Positions 32,888 through 39,701 of a stretch of 39,701 nt of DNA are shown here, one piece after another. This DNA comes from Akkermansiaceae bacterium UBA7331. GTDB taxonomy: Bacteria; Verrucomicrobiota; Verrucomicrobiia; Verrucomicrobiales; Akkermansiaceae. The DNA lies in assembly GCA_002471255.1 (NCBI GenBank), contig DKPP01000013.1, forward strand, positions 11,185 through 50,885. Reading direction: 5' to 3'. The notes under the pieces were generated by a model. It did no database searches and was not told the origin of the DNA. It saw only the letters and a program-made list of their open reading frames with translations. Numbering within the stretch: the first letter of the stretch is position 1; each line of letters starts with the position of its first letter. A program made the position numbers and the translations under genes.

Positions 32888-34300
32888 ATGACACCACTTA
32901 CCGGCACTTTAGCAGAATGGCGCACACGTTTGCGCGCAGGTGAAGTTTCACCCACCGAATTGGTTAATTTAGCAGCAGATGCCATTGAGGCAGAACAATC
33001 TTTTAATTCCTTTATCTCTTTTGACCGCGAGGCCGCACTTGAATTGGCAGCCAAAGCCGATGTTCAATCCCCTTTAGCAGGCATCCCTATCGCAGTAAAA
33101 GATAATATCAATGTATTAGGTCAGCCTACTCGTTGCGCCTCTAAGATTTTAGCACCATACGTATCACCATACGACGCTACGAGCGTTAGCCTCATGAAAC
33201 AGGCAGGTGGCATTCCTCTTGGTCGCACCAATATGGATGAATTTGCAATGGGCGCCAGCGGCGAAAACTCAGCTTACGGTCTCACTCGTAACCCTAAAGC
33301 GCCTGAGCATATCCCAGGTGGTTCTTCTAGTGGTTCAGCCGCATCCGTAGCTGCCGGAGCAGCTATTGCATCATTAGGTTCCGATACGGGCGGTTCTATT
33401 CGTCAACCGGCCAGCCATTGTGGCATCGTAGGTCTTAAACCGACTTATGGTCGTGTATCTCGTTTTGGCTTAGTTGCATTTGCTTCATCTTTAGACCAGA
33501 TCGGCCCAATGACCCAAACCGTAGAAGATGCAGCCATCCTCCTACAGGCGATTTCAGGTTTTGATCCGAAAGACTCTACCTCGATCAATCACCCATTAGG
33601 GCAATACGAATCGGCTTTAGATAAAGACATCAAGGGATTAAGAATCGGCGTACCGAAAGAATACATCAGTAAAGGCAACGATCCGGCAGTCGCACAAGCG
33701 GTAGAACAGTCCATCAAACAACTTCAATCATTAGGAGCGGAAATCATTGAAGTTTCGCTTCCTCACTCAGAAGCCGTGGTGGCAGCTTATTACATTATTG
33801 CCTGTGCGGAAGCTTCATCAAACCTATCACGTTTTGATGGCATTCGTTACGGTAAGAGAACCGATAATCCACAAGACATTCTCAGCCTTTACACTCAAAC
33901 TCGTGAAGAAGGATTCGGTCCTGAAGTAAAACGCCGTATCATTCTCGGTACTTACGTACTCAGCTCAGGCTATTACGACGCTTATTATGCTCAAGCTCAA
34001 AAAGTACGTACATTAGTACAAAATGATTTTGCCAAAGCATTCGGTGAGGTTGATTTAATTCTTGGGCCAACCAGTCCAACACCTGCACCTAAAATCGGAG
34101 CAGGTAAATTAGATCACCTTCAAACGTATTTAGCTGACATCTATACCATTCCTGCCAACTTGACCGGCTTACCGGGCATTTCACTTCCGATGGGACAGTC
34201 AAATGTTGGTGGAGCTAATTTACCAATTGGCATTCAATTCTTAGCCCCACATTTTAGAGAAGATTTATTGATTCAAGTAGGTTCAGCCCTTGGAAAATAA
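32888..34300 (+). CDS. gatA: Asp-tRNA(Asn)/Glu-tRNA(Gln) amidotransferase subunit A
   Basis: 470 residues, slightly shorter than the usual 480-490 at the C-terminus. The amidase Ser-cisSer-Lys triad is in place: K71 (AVKDNI), S146 in the GGSSSGS loop, and S170 (GSDTGGSIRQP). It hydrolyses glutamine to feed ammonia to GatB. GRTNMDEFAMG, VGLKPTYGRVSRFG and the late IPANLTGLPGISLP are conserved. Clean gatC-gatA pair; the Bat operon begins 64 bp later on the same strand. Confidence 0.96.
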   Translation: MTPLTGTLAEWRTRLRAGEVSPTELVNLAADAIEAEQSFNSFISFDREAALELAAKADVQSPLAGIPIAVKDNINVLGQPTRCASKILAPYVSPYDATSVSLMKQAGGIPLGRTNMDEFAMGASGENSAYGLTRNPKAPEHIPGGSSSGSAASVAAGAAIASLGSDTGGSIRQPASHCGIVGLKPTYGRVSRFGLVAFASSLDQIGPMTQTVEDAAILLQAISGFDPKDSTSINHPLGQYESALDKDIKGLRIGVPKEYISKGNDPAVAQAVEQSIKQLQSLGAEIIEVSLPHSEAVVAAYYIIACAEASSNLSRFDGIRYGKRTDNPQDILSLYTQTREEGFGPEVKRRIILGTYVLSSGYYDAYYAQAQKVRTLVQNDFAKAFGEVDLILGPTSPTPAPKIGAGKLDHLQTYLADIYTIPANLTGLPGISLPMGQSNVGGANLPIGIQFLAPHFREDLLIQVGSALGK

Positions 34301-34363
34301 GAGAAATTTCAACTTATTTTTCAACAAAGCCTAACTTACAAATGTCGAACACAGCATATTATC

Positions 34364-35347
34364 ATGGATACAAAAGCATTTAATGAACTTATTGTGACCA
34401 ATTCCTCATGGATCTCTCCATTGAGAGCGGAAATCGCTAAAGTGGTGGTTGGTCAGCAAGAATTGGTTGATCGGTTGGTTTTGAGTCTTTTGTGTAAGGG
34501 ACACGTTCTTTTAGAAGGTGTCCCGGGTTTGGCAAAAACCTTGTCGGTTAAGGCTTTGGCCGGTGCCTTACATGCACAATTTGCCCGTATTCAGTTTACT
34601 CCGGACTTGCTCCCTGCCGACTTACTTGGCACGATGATTTATAATCCGGAAGAGCGGCAATTCTCTGCAAAAAAGGGACCTATCTTTGCCAATTTGATCT
34701 TAGCCGATGAAATTAACCGTGCTCCGGCTAAAGTGCAATCAGCTTTATTGGAAGCTATGCAGGAGCGCCAAGTAACTTTAGGCGAAGCAACCTATCCTTT
34801 GCCCGATCCATTCCTTGTATTGGCTACGCAAAACCCTATCGACCAAGAAGGTACTTATCAGTTACCGGAAGCTCAGCTCGACCGTTTCTTATTTAAAGTG
34901 GTCGTAAGTTATCCAAAGAGAGATGAAGAGTTAAAGGTGCTCGATTTGATGGCTAGCTCGGCTAAGCCACCGGAAACTACACCTGTAGTAACGCCGGAAC
35001 AAGTAGCCGATTCACGTAGTTTGGTTAATCAGATTTATATCGATAATGCGGTTAAAGGCTACATTGTTGATTTGGTACGTGCTACACGCCAACCGGAAAC
35101 AGTTGACGCTAAATTAACAGGTCTCATTCGAGCAGGCGCATCTCCTCGTGCTACGATTAATATCGCTTTAGCATCCAGAGCTAGCGCTTTCGTACACCAT
35201 AGATCATTTGTAACACCACAGGATGTCAAGGATTTAGCCCACGATATTCTACGACACAGAATTCTCCTCTCTTATGAGGCTGAAGCTGAGAACATCACTA
35301 CGGATAACGTGATAGACCATATTTTGGCCAAAGTTCCTGTGCCATGA
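34364..35347 (+). CDS. moxR: MoxR-family AAA+ ATPase
   Basis: 327 residues. Walker A EGVPGLAKT (51-59), Walker B LILADEINRAP (111-121) and the MoxR-specific LLEAMQERQVTLGEATYPLPDPFLVLATQNPIDQEGTYQLPEAQLDRFLF stretch are all present. The C-terminal lid carries RAGASPRATINIALASRA and DVKDLAHDILRHRI. MoxR ATPases act as chaperones that load metal or activate partners bearing von Willebrand A domains; the genes downstream (DUF58, two vWA proteins) are such partners. It leads the Bat operon. Confidence 0.95.
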   Translation: MDTKAFNELIVTNSSWISPLRAEIAKVVVGQQELVDRLVLSLLCKGHVLLEGVPGLAKTLSVKALAGALHAQFARIQFTPDLLPADLLGTMIYNPEERQFSAKKGPIFANLILADEINRAPAKVQSALLEAMQERQVTLGEATYPLPDPFLVLATQNPIDQEGTYQLPEAQLDRFLFKVVVSYPKRDEELKVLDLMASSAKPPETTPVVTPEQVADSRSLVNQIYIDNAVKGYIVDLVRATRQPETVDAKLTGLIRAGASPRATINIALASRASAFVHHRSFVTPQDVKDLAHDILRHRILLSYEAEAENITTDNVIDHILAKVPVP

Positions 35348-35355
35348 TGAATCGT

Positions 35356-35381
35356 CGTGAGACATAATGCTATGTCTCACG
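35356..35381. other. hairpin between moxR and the DUF58 gene
   Basis: CGTGAGACATA (35356-35366) pairs exactly with TATGTCTCACG (35371-35381) round an ATGC loop, an 11-bp stem in the 90-bp gap after moxR. No U-run follows. It could adjust the ratio of MoxR to the downstream proteins by mRNA processing or partial termination. Confidence 0.5.
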
Positions 35382-35422
35382 TATCGCCTGGGTTAAACCT
35401 AACATATTAACTTCTTACTCGT

Positions 35423-35431
35423 AAGGAGGGG
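35423..35431 (+). promoter_or_regulatory. strong ribosome binding site of the DUF58 gene
   Basis: AAGGAGGGG lies six bases before ATG 35438, an almost ideal Shine-Dalgarno sequence that fixes this start. Together with the actE site it shows this organism can use SD-led initiation although most genes here do not. Confidence 0.8.
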
Positions 35432-35437
35432 TTCTTC

Positions 35438-36328
35438 ATGGATAAAGCTACAGAAATTCTTAAACGGGTTCGCCGCATTGAATTGCGAGCCAAACACTTA
35501 GCAACGGAAAATTTCGCAGGTCAATACCAATCGGGCTTTCGTGGTCAAGGTCTTGATTTTGATGATTTTAGAGAATATTTGGCGGGAGATGATCCCCGAT
35601 TCATTGACTGGAAAGTTACTGCTAGAATGAATACGCCTTATGTTCGACGTTTTAAGGAAGAGCGCGAACAGGCAATCATTTTAGCCGTTGATGTCAGTGG
35701 TTCGATGCACTATGCATCATCGGTTGCTAATGTATCTAAATTGGACTATGCAGCCGAAATTGCGGCTGTCTTAGCATTTAGTGCGGCACAAGCAGGCGAT
35801 AAATGCGGATTGCTATTATATGGAATGGAAAAACCATTGTACGTGCCACCTGCAAAGGGTTTTAAACAAACTCTACGCATTGTACGCGAAATCGTAGCGG
35901 CAGAACCGGGGGGACATGATCAATCTCTTAACGAAACAGCCGAAATTTTAATACGGACACAGAAAAAAGCCGCAATCGTACTCATGATCAGCGACTTTTG
36001 GGGTGAACCGGATAGAGCTGCATTAGGAAAACTAAATTTTAAACACGAGCTTATTCCCGTACGTATTGTTGATCCTTTGGAGCTTAATTTACCCAATGCG
36101 GGACGTGTCGTTCTAAAGGACCCCGAATCTCAGGAGCCGATGTATTTTAATCTGAATAAAGATGAAATCAGAGCGGCACACGCTCAAGCGGTTTCTATGC
36201 ATCGCAATAAATGGAAAAAGGAATTTAGAAGAGCCGGAATTGATTTCCTCGACTTAAAAACAGCCGACCCATATATCCCCGAGCTCAAAAATCTTTTCTC
36301 CAGAAGATCTAAAAAGTTTTCACATTAA
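35438..36328 (+). CDS. DUF58 / vWA-like protein of the Bat operon
   Basis: 296 residues, soluble. The DUF58 signature SGFRGQGLDFDDFREYLAGDDPRFIDWKVTARM-x-PYVRRF-EER (about 32-76) leads straight into a vWA-type segment with a complete DxSxS metal site (D85, S87, S89 in LAVDVSGSM), and later VLMISDFWGEPD. DUF58 proteins are the usual partners of MoxR ATPases and are thought to be part of a cell-envelope or stress-related chaperone module. It sits between moxR and the DUF4381-like gene. Confidence 0.9.
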   Translation: MDKATEILKRVRRIELRAKHLATENFAGQYQSGFRGQGLDFDDFREYLAGDDPRFIDWKVTARMNTPYVRRFKEEREQAIILAVDVSGSMHYASSVANVSKLDYAAEIAAVLAFSAAQAGDKCGLLLYGMEKPLYVPPAKGFKQTLRIVREIVAAEPGGHDQSLNETAEILIRTQKKAAIVLMISDFWGEPDRAALGKLNFKHELIPVRIVDPLELNLPNAGRVVLKDPESQEPMYFNLNKDEIRAAHAQAVSMHRNKWKKEFRRAGIDFLDLKTADPYIPELKNLFSRRSKKFSH

Positions 36329-36343
36329 CATCTTATTGACGCC

Positions 36344-36937
36344 ATGATGAACCAAGCTTCTCTACCCCCATCCGGTGCAACAAACTCCATACCGACACCT
36401 CCGGCCTTCCCGGTCTTGGAAGAGGCAGCTAAGCCCGATGTTTATTTACAACTGACATTTTGGGAAGAATACGGGGCTTTAGTCCTTATTTGTGCCTTTG
36501 TTTTAATTGCTTTAGTGACTTATTTTGTATTCTTTTTCGGTAAAAACAAGAAGCAGATCATCTATACACCGGCTCAAATATGCATACAAAAGATTCATGC
36601 TTTACAAACGGATAAACTTTCGTTGAAAGATGCAGCCGTGAACTTTTCCTTAGTTTTACGTGAGTACATTACAGGGAAAACGGAAGACCCGACTTTGTAT
36701 GAAACACAGGAAGAGTTTAATAGACGTGTAAATTCTCTTAATGCTCTACCAAACGCTTTGCACGAACCGGTTAGAGATTTATTGGATGAAATGGCTCGAT
36801 TAAAATACGAGCCTTATACGGAAAATAATGATGAGAAAGTCAACGCCTTGGCTGAGCGAACGGTCAATCTCATTAATGATATTGAGCAATATCAAGAAAA
36901 GGAAATTAAAGAGACTGATATCGTAAATAAGGGATAA
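36344..36937 (+). CDS. DUF4381-like single-TM protein of the Bat operon
   Basis: 197 residues. A Pro-rich N-terminus (about 1-30) precedes one TM at about 43-64 (ALVLICAFVLIALVTYFVFFF), then a charged helical cytoplasmic part (CIQKIHALQTDKLSLKDAAVNFSLVLREYITG, LYETQEEFNRRVNSL, PVRDLLDEMARLKYEPY). This matches the layout of DUF4381 proteins that lie between DUF58 and batA in MoxR operons. ATG 36347 is an equally good start two residues later on. Start of the operon's membrane part. Confidence 0.75.
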   Translation: MMNQASLPPSGATNSIPTPPAFPVLEEAAKPDVYLQLTFWEEYGALVLICAFVLIALVTYFVFFFGKNKKQIIYTPAQICIQKIHALQTDKLSLKDAAVNFSLVLREYITGKTEDPTLYETQEEFNRRVNSLNALPNALHEPVRDLLDEMARLKYEPYTENNDEKVNALAERTVNLINDIEQYQEKEIKETDIVNKG

Positions 36938-36961
36938 ATATAAACATTTCTTGATGAAATT

Positions 36962-37951
36962 ATGTTAGAACATTATCAATTTGCACACCCCGGTTGGCTT
37001 TATCTACTGCCATTCATCCTACTTTTACTCGTATTACGCAGAAGACGAGGATCTGAAGGTTCGGTCGTGCACTCTAGCGTACATTTCATTTCGGTACTGT
37101 CGCGTAATCCGAATTCTTTGGCAGGTAGAATCGGGGACGTATTAATCGTCATAGCCGCTGTCATCATGACACTTGCTTTAGCAAGGCCTCAGTATATCGA
37201 AAACAAAAACTTTAAAATGGTCAAAGGCATTGACATCATGGTGGCTTTTGACTTATCCACCTCGATGAACACTCCGGATATGTTTATCGGAGGCCGTCAA
37301 ACGACTCGTTTGCAAGCATCTAAAGTTATTGTCAATCGTTTCGTTGAATCACGACCTACGGACCGTATCGGCCTAGTCGGATTTGCAGCCAAAACAAAGG
37401 CATTTAGTCCGCTGACACTTGACCATGCTATTGTTAAACAGTTCGTAGCCGATTTCAATGATCGTACGATTAATGCAGATGGTACGGCTATCGGCTCAGC
37501 CATTGCGGCAGCCGCTTCTCGATTGGAGGAAAGAAAAGAAACAAAAGCTAAAGTTATCGTACTGGTTACTGACGGGGCATCCAATTCAGGACAACTATCA
37601 CCTCTCGAAGCCGCAGAAAAAGCAGCTCAGTTAGGAATCAAGATTTATACTATCGCATTAGGAACGGACAGTCCGTCAGGCCCGGGTCGTAGCGTGGTTT
37701 CCTACGGCGAATTTGATGAAGCCACTTTAAAAGAAATAGCTCGTATCACAGGTGGCGAACACTTTAGAGCGGAAAATATCGCACAATTTGCTCAAGCTTT
37801 TGAATCGATCAACAGATTAGAACAAACGGAAGTTAAAACTCATTCATTCCAAACAATTATTGAATACTTTATGTATTTTGTGGGAGCAGCCACGATTTTG
37901 ACGGCGCTCGGTCTTTTATTAAAAGTCTTACGACCTACTCCAGCACCTTAA
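36962..37951 (+). CDS. batA: vWA-domain membrane protein BatA
   Basis: 329 residues. Two N-terminal TMs (about 10-26 and 57-76), then a vWA domain with an intact MIDAS metal site: D97-L-S99-T-S101, the threonine in DGTAIGSAIAAA and the aspartate in VTDGASNSG. A C-terminal TM is at about 301-322. The N-terminal LEHYQFAHPGWLYLLPFILLLLVL and the ALARPQYIE motif after TM2 are typical of Bacteroides aerotolerance BatA. It is followed after 14 bp by batB. Confidence 0.92.
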   Translation: MLEHYQFAHPGWLYLLPFILLLLVLRRRRGSEGSVVHSSVHFISVLSRNPNSLAGRIGDVLIVIAAVIMTLALARPQYIENKNFKMVKGIDIMVAFDLSTSMNTPDMFIGGRQTTRLQASKVIVNRFVESRPTDRIGLVGFAAKTKAFSPLTLDHAIVKQFVADFNDRTINADGTAIGSAIAAAASRLEERKETKAKVIVLVTDGASNSGQLSPLEAAEKAAQLGIKIYTIALGTDSPSGPGRSVVSYGEFDEATLKEIARITGGEHFRAENIAQFAQAFESINRLEQTEVKTHSFQTIIEYFMYFVGAATILTALGLLLKVLRPTPAP

Positions 37952-37965
37952 TTTGATATAAGACA

Positions 37966-39701
37966 ATGACCTTTTTATACCCATACGTTTTATACGCACT
38001 TTTCCTTCCGGCCATTTTGATTATCATTGCTTGGATAACATGGAAAAGAAAATCTAAAAAATGGACGGTGTTGGTTTCTCCTCAATATAAGAGAGACCTT
38101 GTGAGTGTTCCCTCTACTTTATCCAGAACATTGCCACTTGTTTTTGGTATTCTAGCACTTATTTTTTGCATTCTAGCTTGCGCGAGACCGATTGACGGAA
38201 TGAAGGAAGTCAAAGAAATGCCTTCTTCTCGTAACATCCTTATCGCGATTGACTGCTCTCGTTCTATGTTGGCAAAAGACGTTTCTCCATCTAGACTAGA
38301 TCGAGCAAAGACAGCCGCTTATGATTTATTAGATACATTGCCCAATGACAAATTCGGCATCATCATCTTTTCAGGACAGTCCGTCCTCGTTATGCCATTA
38401 ACCTTTGACCATACGGCATTAAAGGACATGATTGATCAGATTCAATTTGGTTGGGTAGCTCGAGGTGGCACCAATTTGGAAAGCGTTGTTCAATTAGCCC
38501 TCACCACTTATTCTAGAAATGAGGAATCAAACGATACCAATGCTCTAGTCATTTTAAGTGATGGAGAAGATACGGAAAATGTCACCTATCAAACGGCTGA
38601 AGAAGCAAAAAAACAAAATTTAATTATCGTCACGGCAGGTATTGGCACCACGAGCGGCACGATGATCCCTAATGAAAACAATCAACCGGGATTTTATAAA
38701 GACCATTATGGTCGAAATGTCGTTACCAAACTCAATCCGGAAAGTTTGCAATACTTAGCTAAGCAAACCGATGGACAATACCTCCAACTTTCCGATGGCT
38801 CTTCATTAAACAATTTTGTCAAAAGCCTTGCCAATCGATTAACAGCAGATCAAGGCAAAGAAGAAATGCATTTCATCCCTAATGACCGTTTTTATATATT
38901 TGCTATTCCGGCATTAATATCCCTTTTATTAACAATTATTGTAGGCACTCGTTGGAGAACTTTTTCCATGAAACGATCATCAAACGCTTTCATCTGGTTT
39001 GTACTCGGTCTCTCGATCTTCCTTGTTGGGACTAATTCAAGCTATGCCGATACATTAAAGCAGGCGAACGATGTCTATGAGTCATCTAAAGATTATGATG
39101 CCATCTCTAAAGCGTATGATCAGGTTATTTCCGATCAGCGGACGAATTCCAAGCACAAAGCTGCAGCGGAATTTGCAAAAGGTTATTCTGAGCTACAAGC
39201 CAAACGTACCAAGGAAGCTTCTGCTGCATTCTCCCAATCTTTACTTACGGAGAATCCACAAATGCAAGCTGATGCTCATTATAATTTAGGAAACATCGCA
39301 GCCAAACGTATCGAACAAGCTTTAGTTGCCAACCCATCCGCAACTCAAGCCCAATCTATTGATGACCAAATCAAAGAGGTTGAACGCAGAATGCAACAAG
39401 TCGATACGGCTAAAACATATTTACAGGAAGCACTCACTCATTATGAAGATGCCTTAGCGACTGAACCTAATCATGCCGCCGCAAAGAAAAACGAAAATGA
39501 GTTGAAGAAATATGATACTTTGCTTGATCAATACAAGAAGCAATTGGAAGAAGAATTAGAACGATTAAAGAAACAAAAAGAAGAGCAACAAAAGCAGGAT
39601 CAGCAAAACAAGGATCAGCAAAACAAAGATCAGCAAAACAAAGATCAGCAAAACAAAGATCAGCAAAATAAGGATCAGCAAAATAAGGATCAACAAAACA
39701 A
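37966..39701 (+). CDS. batB: BatB-BatC fusion (vWA domain plus TPR), 3' end outside the window
   Basis: A single frame of 578 codons from ATG 37966 runs off the right edge. Residues 1-75 hold two TMs (about 5-25 and 55-74); a vWA domain follows with MIDAS D96, S98, S100 (DCSRS), the threonine in ARGGTNLES and the aspartate in ILSDGEDTE. A TM lies at about 310-328. Then M335 begins a sequence that looks like a separate signal peptide (MKRSSNAFIWFVLGLSIFLVGTNSSYA) and a TPR region (LKQANDVYESSKDYDAISKAYDQVI, ADAHYNLGNIAAKRI, ALATEPNHAAAKKNENELKK), as in BatC. The two lie in one frame without a stop. It ends in a QQNKD repeat. M335 could also start a separate BatC. Confidence 0.85.
   Translation, partial: MTFLYPYVLYALFLPAILIIIAWITWKRKSKKWTVLVSPQYKRDLVSVPSTLSRTLPLVFGILALIFCILACARPIDGMKEVKEMPSSRNILIAIDCSRSMLAKDVSPSRLDRAKTAAYDLLDTLPNDKFGIIIFSGQSVLVMPLTFDHTALKDMIDQIQFGWVARGGTNLESVVQLALTTYSRNEESNDTNALVILSDGEDTENVTYQTAEEAKKQNLIIVTAGIGTTSGTMIPNENNQPGFYKDHYGRNVVTKLNPESLQYLAKQTDGQYLQLSDGSSLNNFVKSLANRLTADQGKEEMHFIPNDRFYIFAIPALISLLLTIIVGTRWRTFSMKRSSNAFIWFVLGLSIFLVGTNSSYADTLKQANDVYESSKDYDAISKAYDQVISDQRTNSKHKAAAEFAKGYSELQAKRTKEASAAFSQSLLTENPQMQADAHYNLGNIAAKRIEQALVANPSATQAQSIDDQIKEVERRMQQVDTAKTYLQEALTHYEDALATEPNHAAAKKNENELKKYDTLLDQYKKQLEEELERLKKQKEEQQKQDQQNKDQQNKDQQNKDQQNKDQQNKDQQNKDQQN
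39601..39701 (+). repeat. 15-bp tandem repeat encoding QQNKD pentapeptides
   Basis: Six full copies of CAGCAAAACAARGAT-like units (39601-39690) and part of a seventh that leaves the window; the unit codes for Gln-Gln-Asn-Lys-Asp in the batBC frame. Differences are mostly silent (AAG/AAA, AAC/AAT), so the peptide is kept while the DNA drifts. It extends a charged coiled-coil tail. Confidence 0.9.

Noticed and set aside
37297..37584. Reverse-strand open frame inside batA
   Set aside because: It lies opposite an intact vWA domain and codes for no recognisable protein; a shadow frame. The same applies to the other short frames opposite cys, act and gat genes.
1..39701. tRNA, rRNA, CRISPR arrays, insertion sequences or prophage genes
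   Set aside because: No cloverleaf-like segments, regularly spaced repeats, transposase, integrase or phage structural genes were seen anywhere in the window.

Overview
The window looks like the chromosome of a low-G+C (roughly 40 % by eye, not counted) member of the PVC superphylum, most likely a Verrucomicrobiota relative of the Akkermansia type. The evidence is a PEP-CTERM secreted protein, a chlamydial Pmp-like autotransporter with GGA-[I/L/M] and FxxN motifs, an alternative complex III (act) gene cluster, a MoxR/Bat operon, and the absence of Shine-Dalgarno sequences before many genes. Species cannot be named from sequence alone. A host-associated lifestyle is suggested (inference) by a tyrosine decarboxylase/antiporter pair.

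Layout. 1-836 (minus): the start of a DUF4396 membrane protein and a DUF4190 membrane protein. 862-3074 (minus): a Pmp-like autotransporter split in two by a frameshift at a run of six G. 3133-10963 (minus): an assimilatory sulfur operon in the order cysH (APS reductase type), cysD, cysN (with a dead APS-kinase-like tail), cysI, then an SsuA/B/C-type ABC importer. 10964-11525: a 562-bp divergent control region with two TTTTACAT/ATGTAAAA palindromes and a train of hairpins. 11526-14291 (plus): larC-larE-larB, which make the nickel-pincer nucleotide cofactor; larA is not in the window. 14534-15934 (plus): a PEP-CTERM protein. 16092-19403 (minus): an antiporter and tyrosine decarboxylase. 19700-20947 (plus): a small hypothetical gene and an aldo/keto reductase.

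21004-26916 (minus) is a respiratory cluster actC-actD-actE-actF followed by a 726-aa fusion. The fusion looks like a heme-copper oxidase subunit I (CcoN) that has lost its metal-ligand histidines, joined to CcoO-like and CcoP-like cytochrome c domains. The genes for ActA and ActB are not present beside it. 27004-31378 (minus) encodes envelope proteins of unknown role: a secreted beta-rich protein, a pseudokinase fused to a sulfatase-modifying-factor-like domain, a membrane TPR protein and a two-TM protein. Two small tail-anchored coiled-coil proteins lie divergently at 31563-32504.

32547-34300 (plus): gatC and gatA. 34364-39701 (plus): moxR, a DUF58 protein, a DUF4381-like protein, batA, and a batB-batC fusion that leaves the window inside a QQNKD pentapeptide repeat.

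Best candidates for something undescribed: the degenerate CcoN-CcoO-CcoP fusion in an act cluster lacking actA/actB; the pseudokinase/FGE-like membrane gene block beside it; the CysN with an inactivated kinase tail; and the possibly phase-variable autotransporter.
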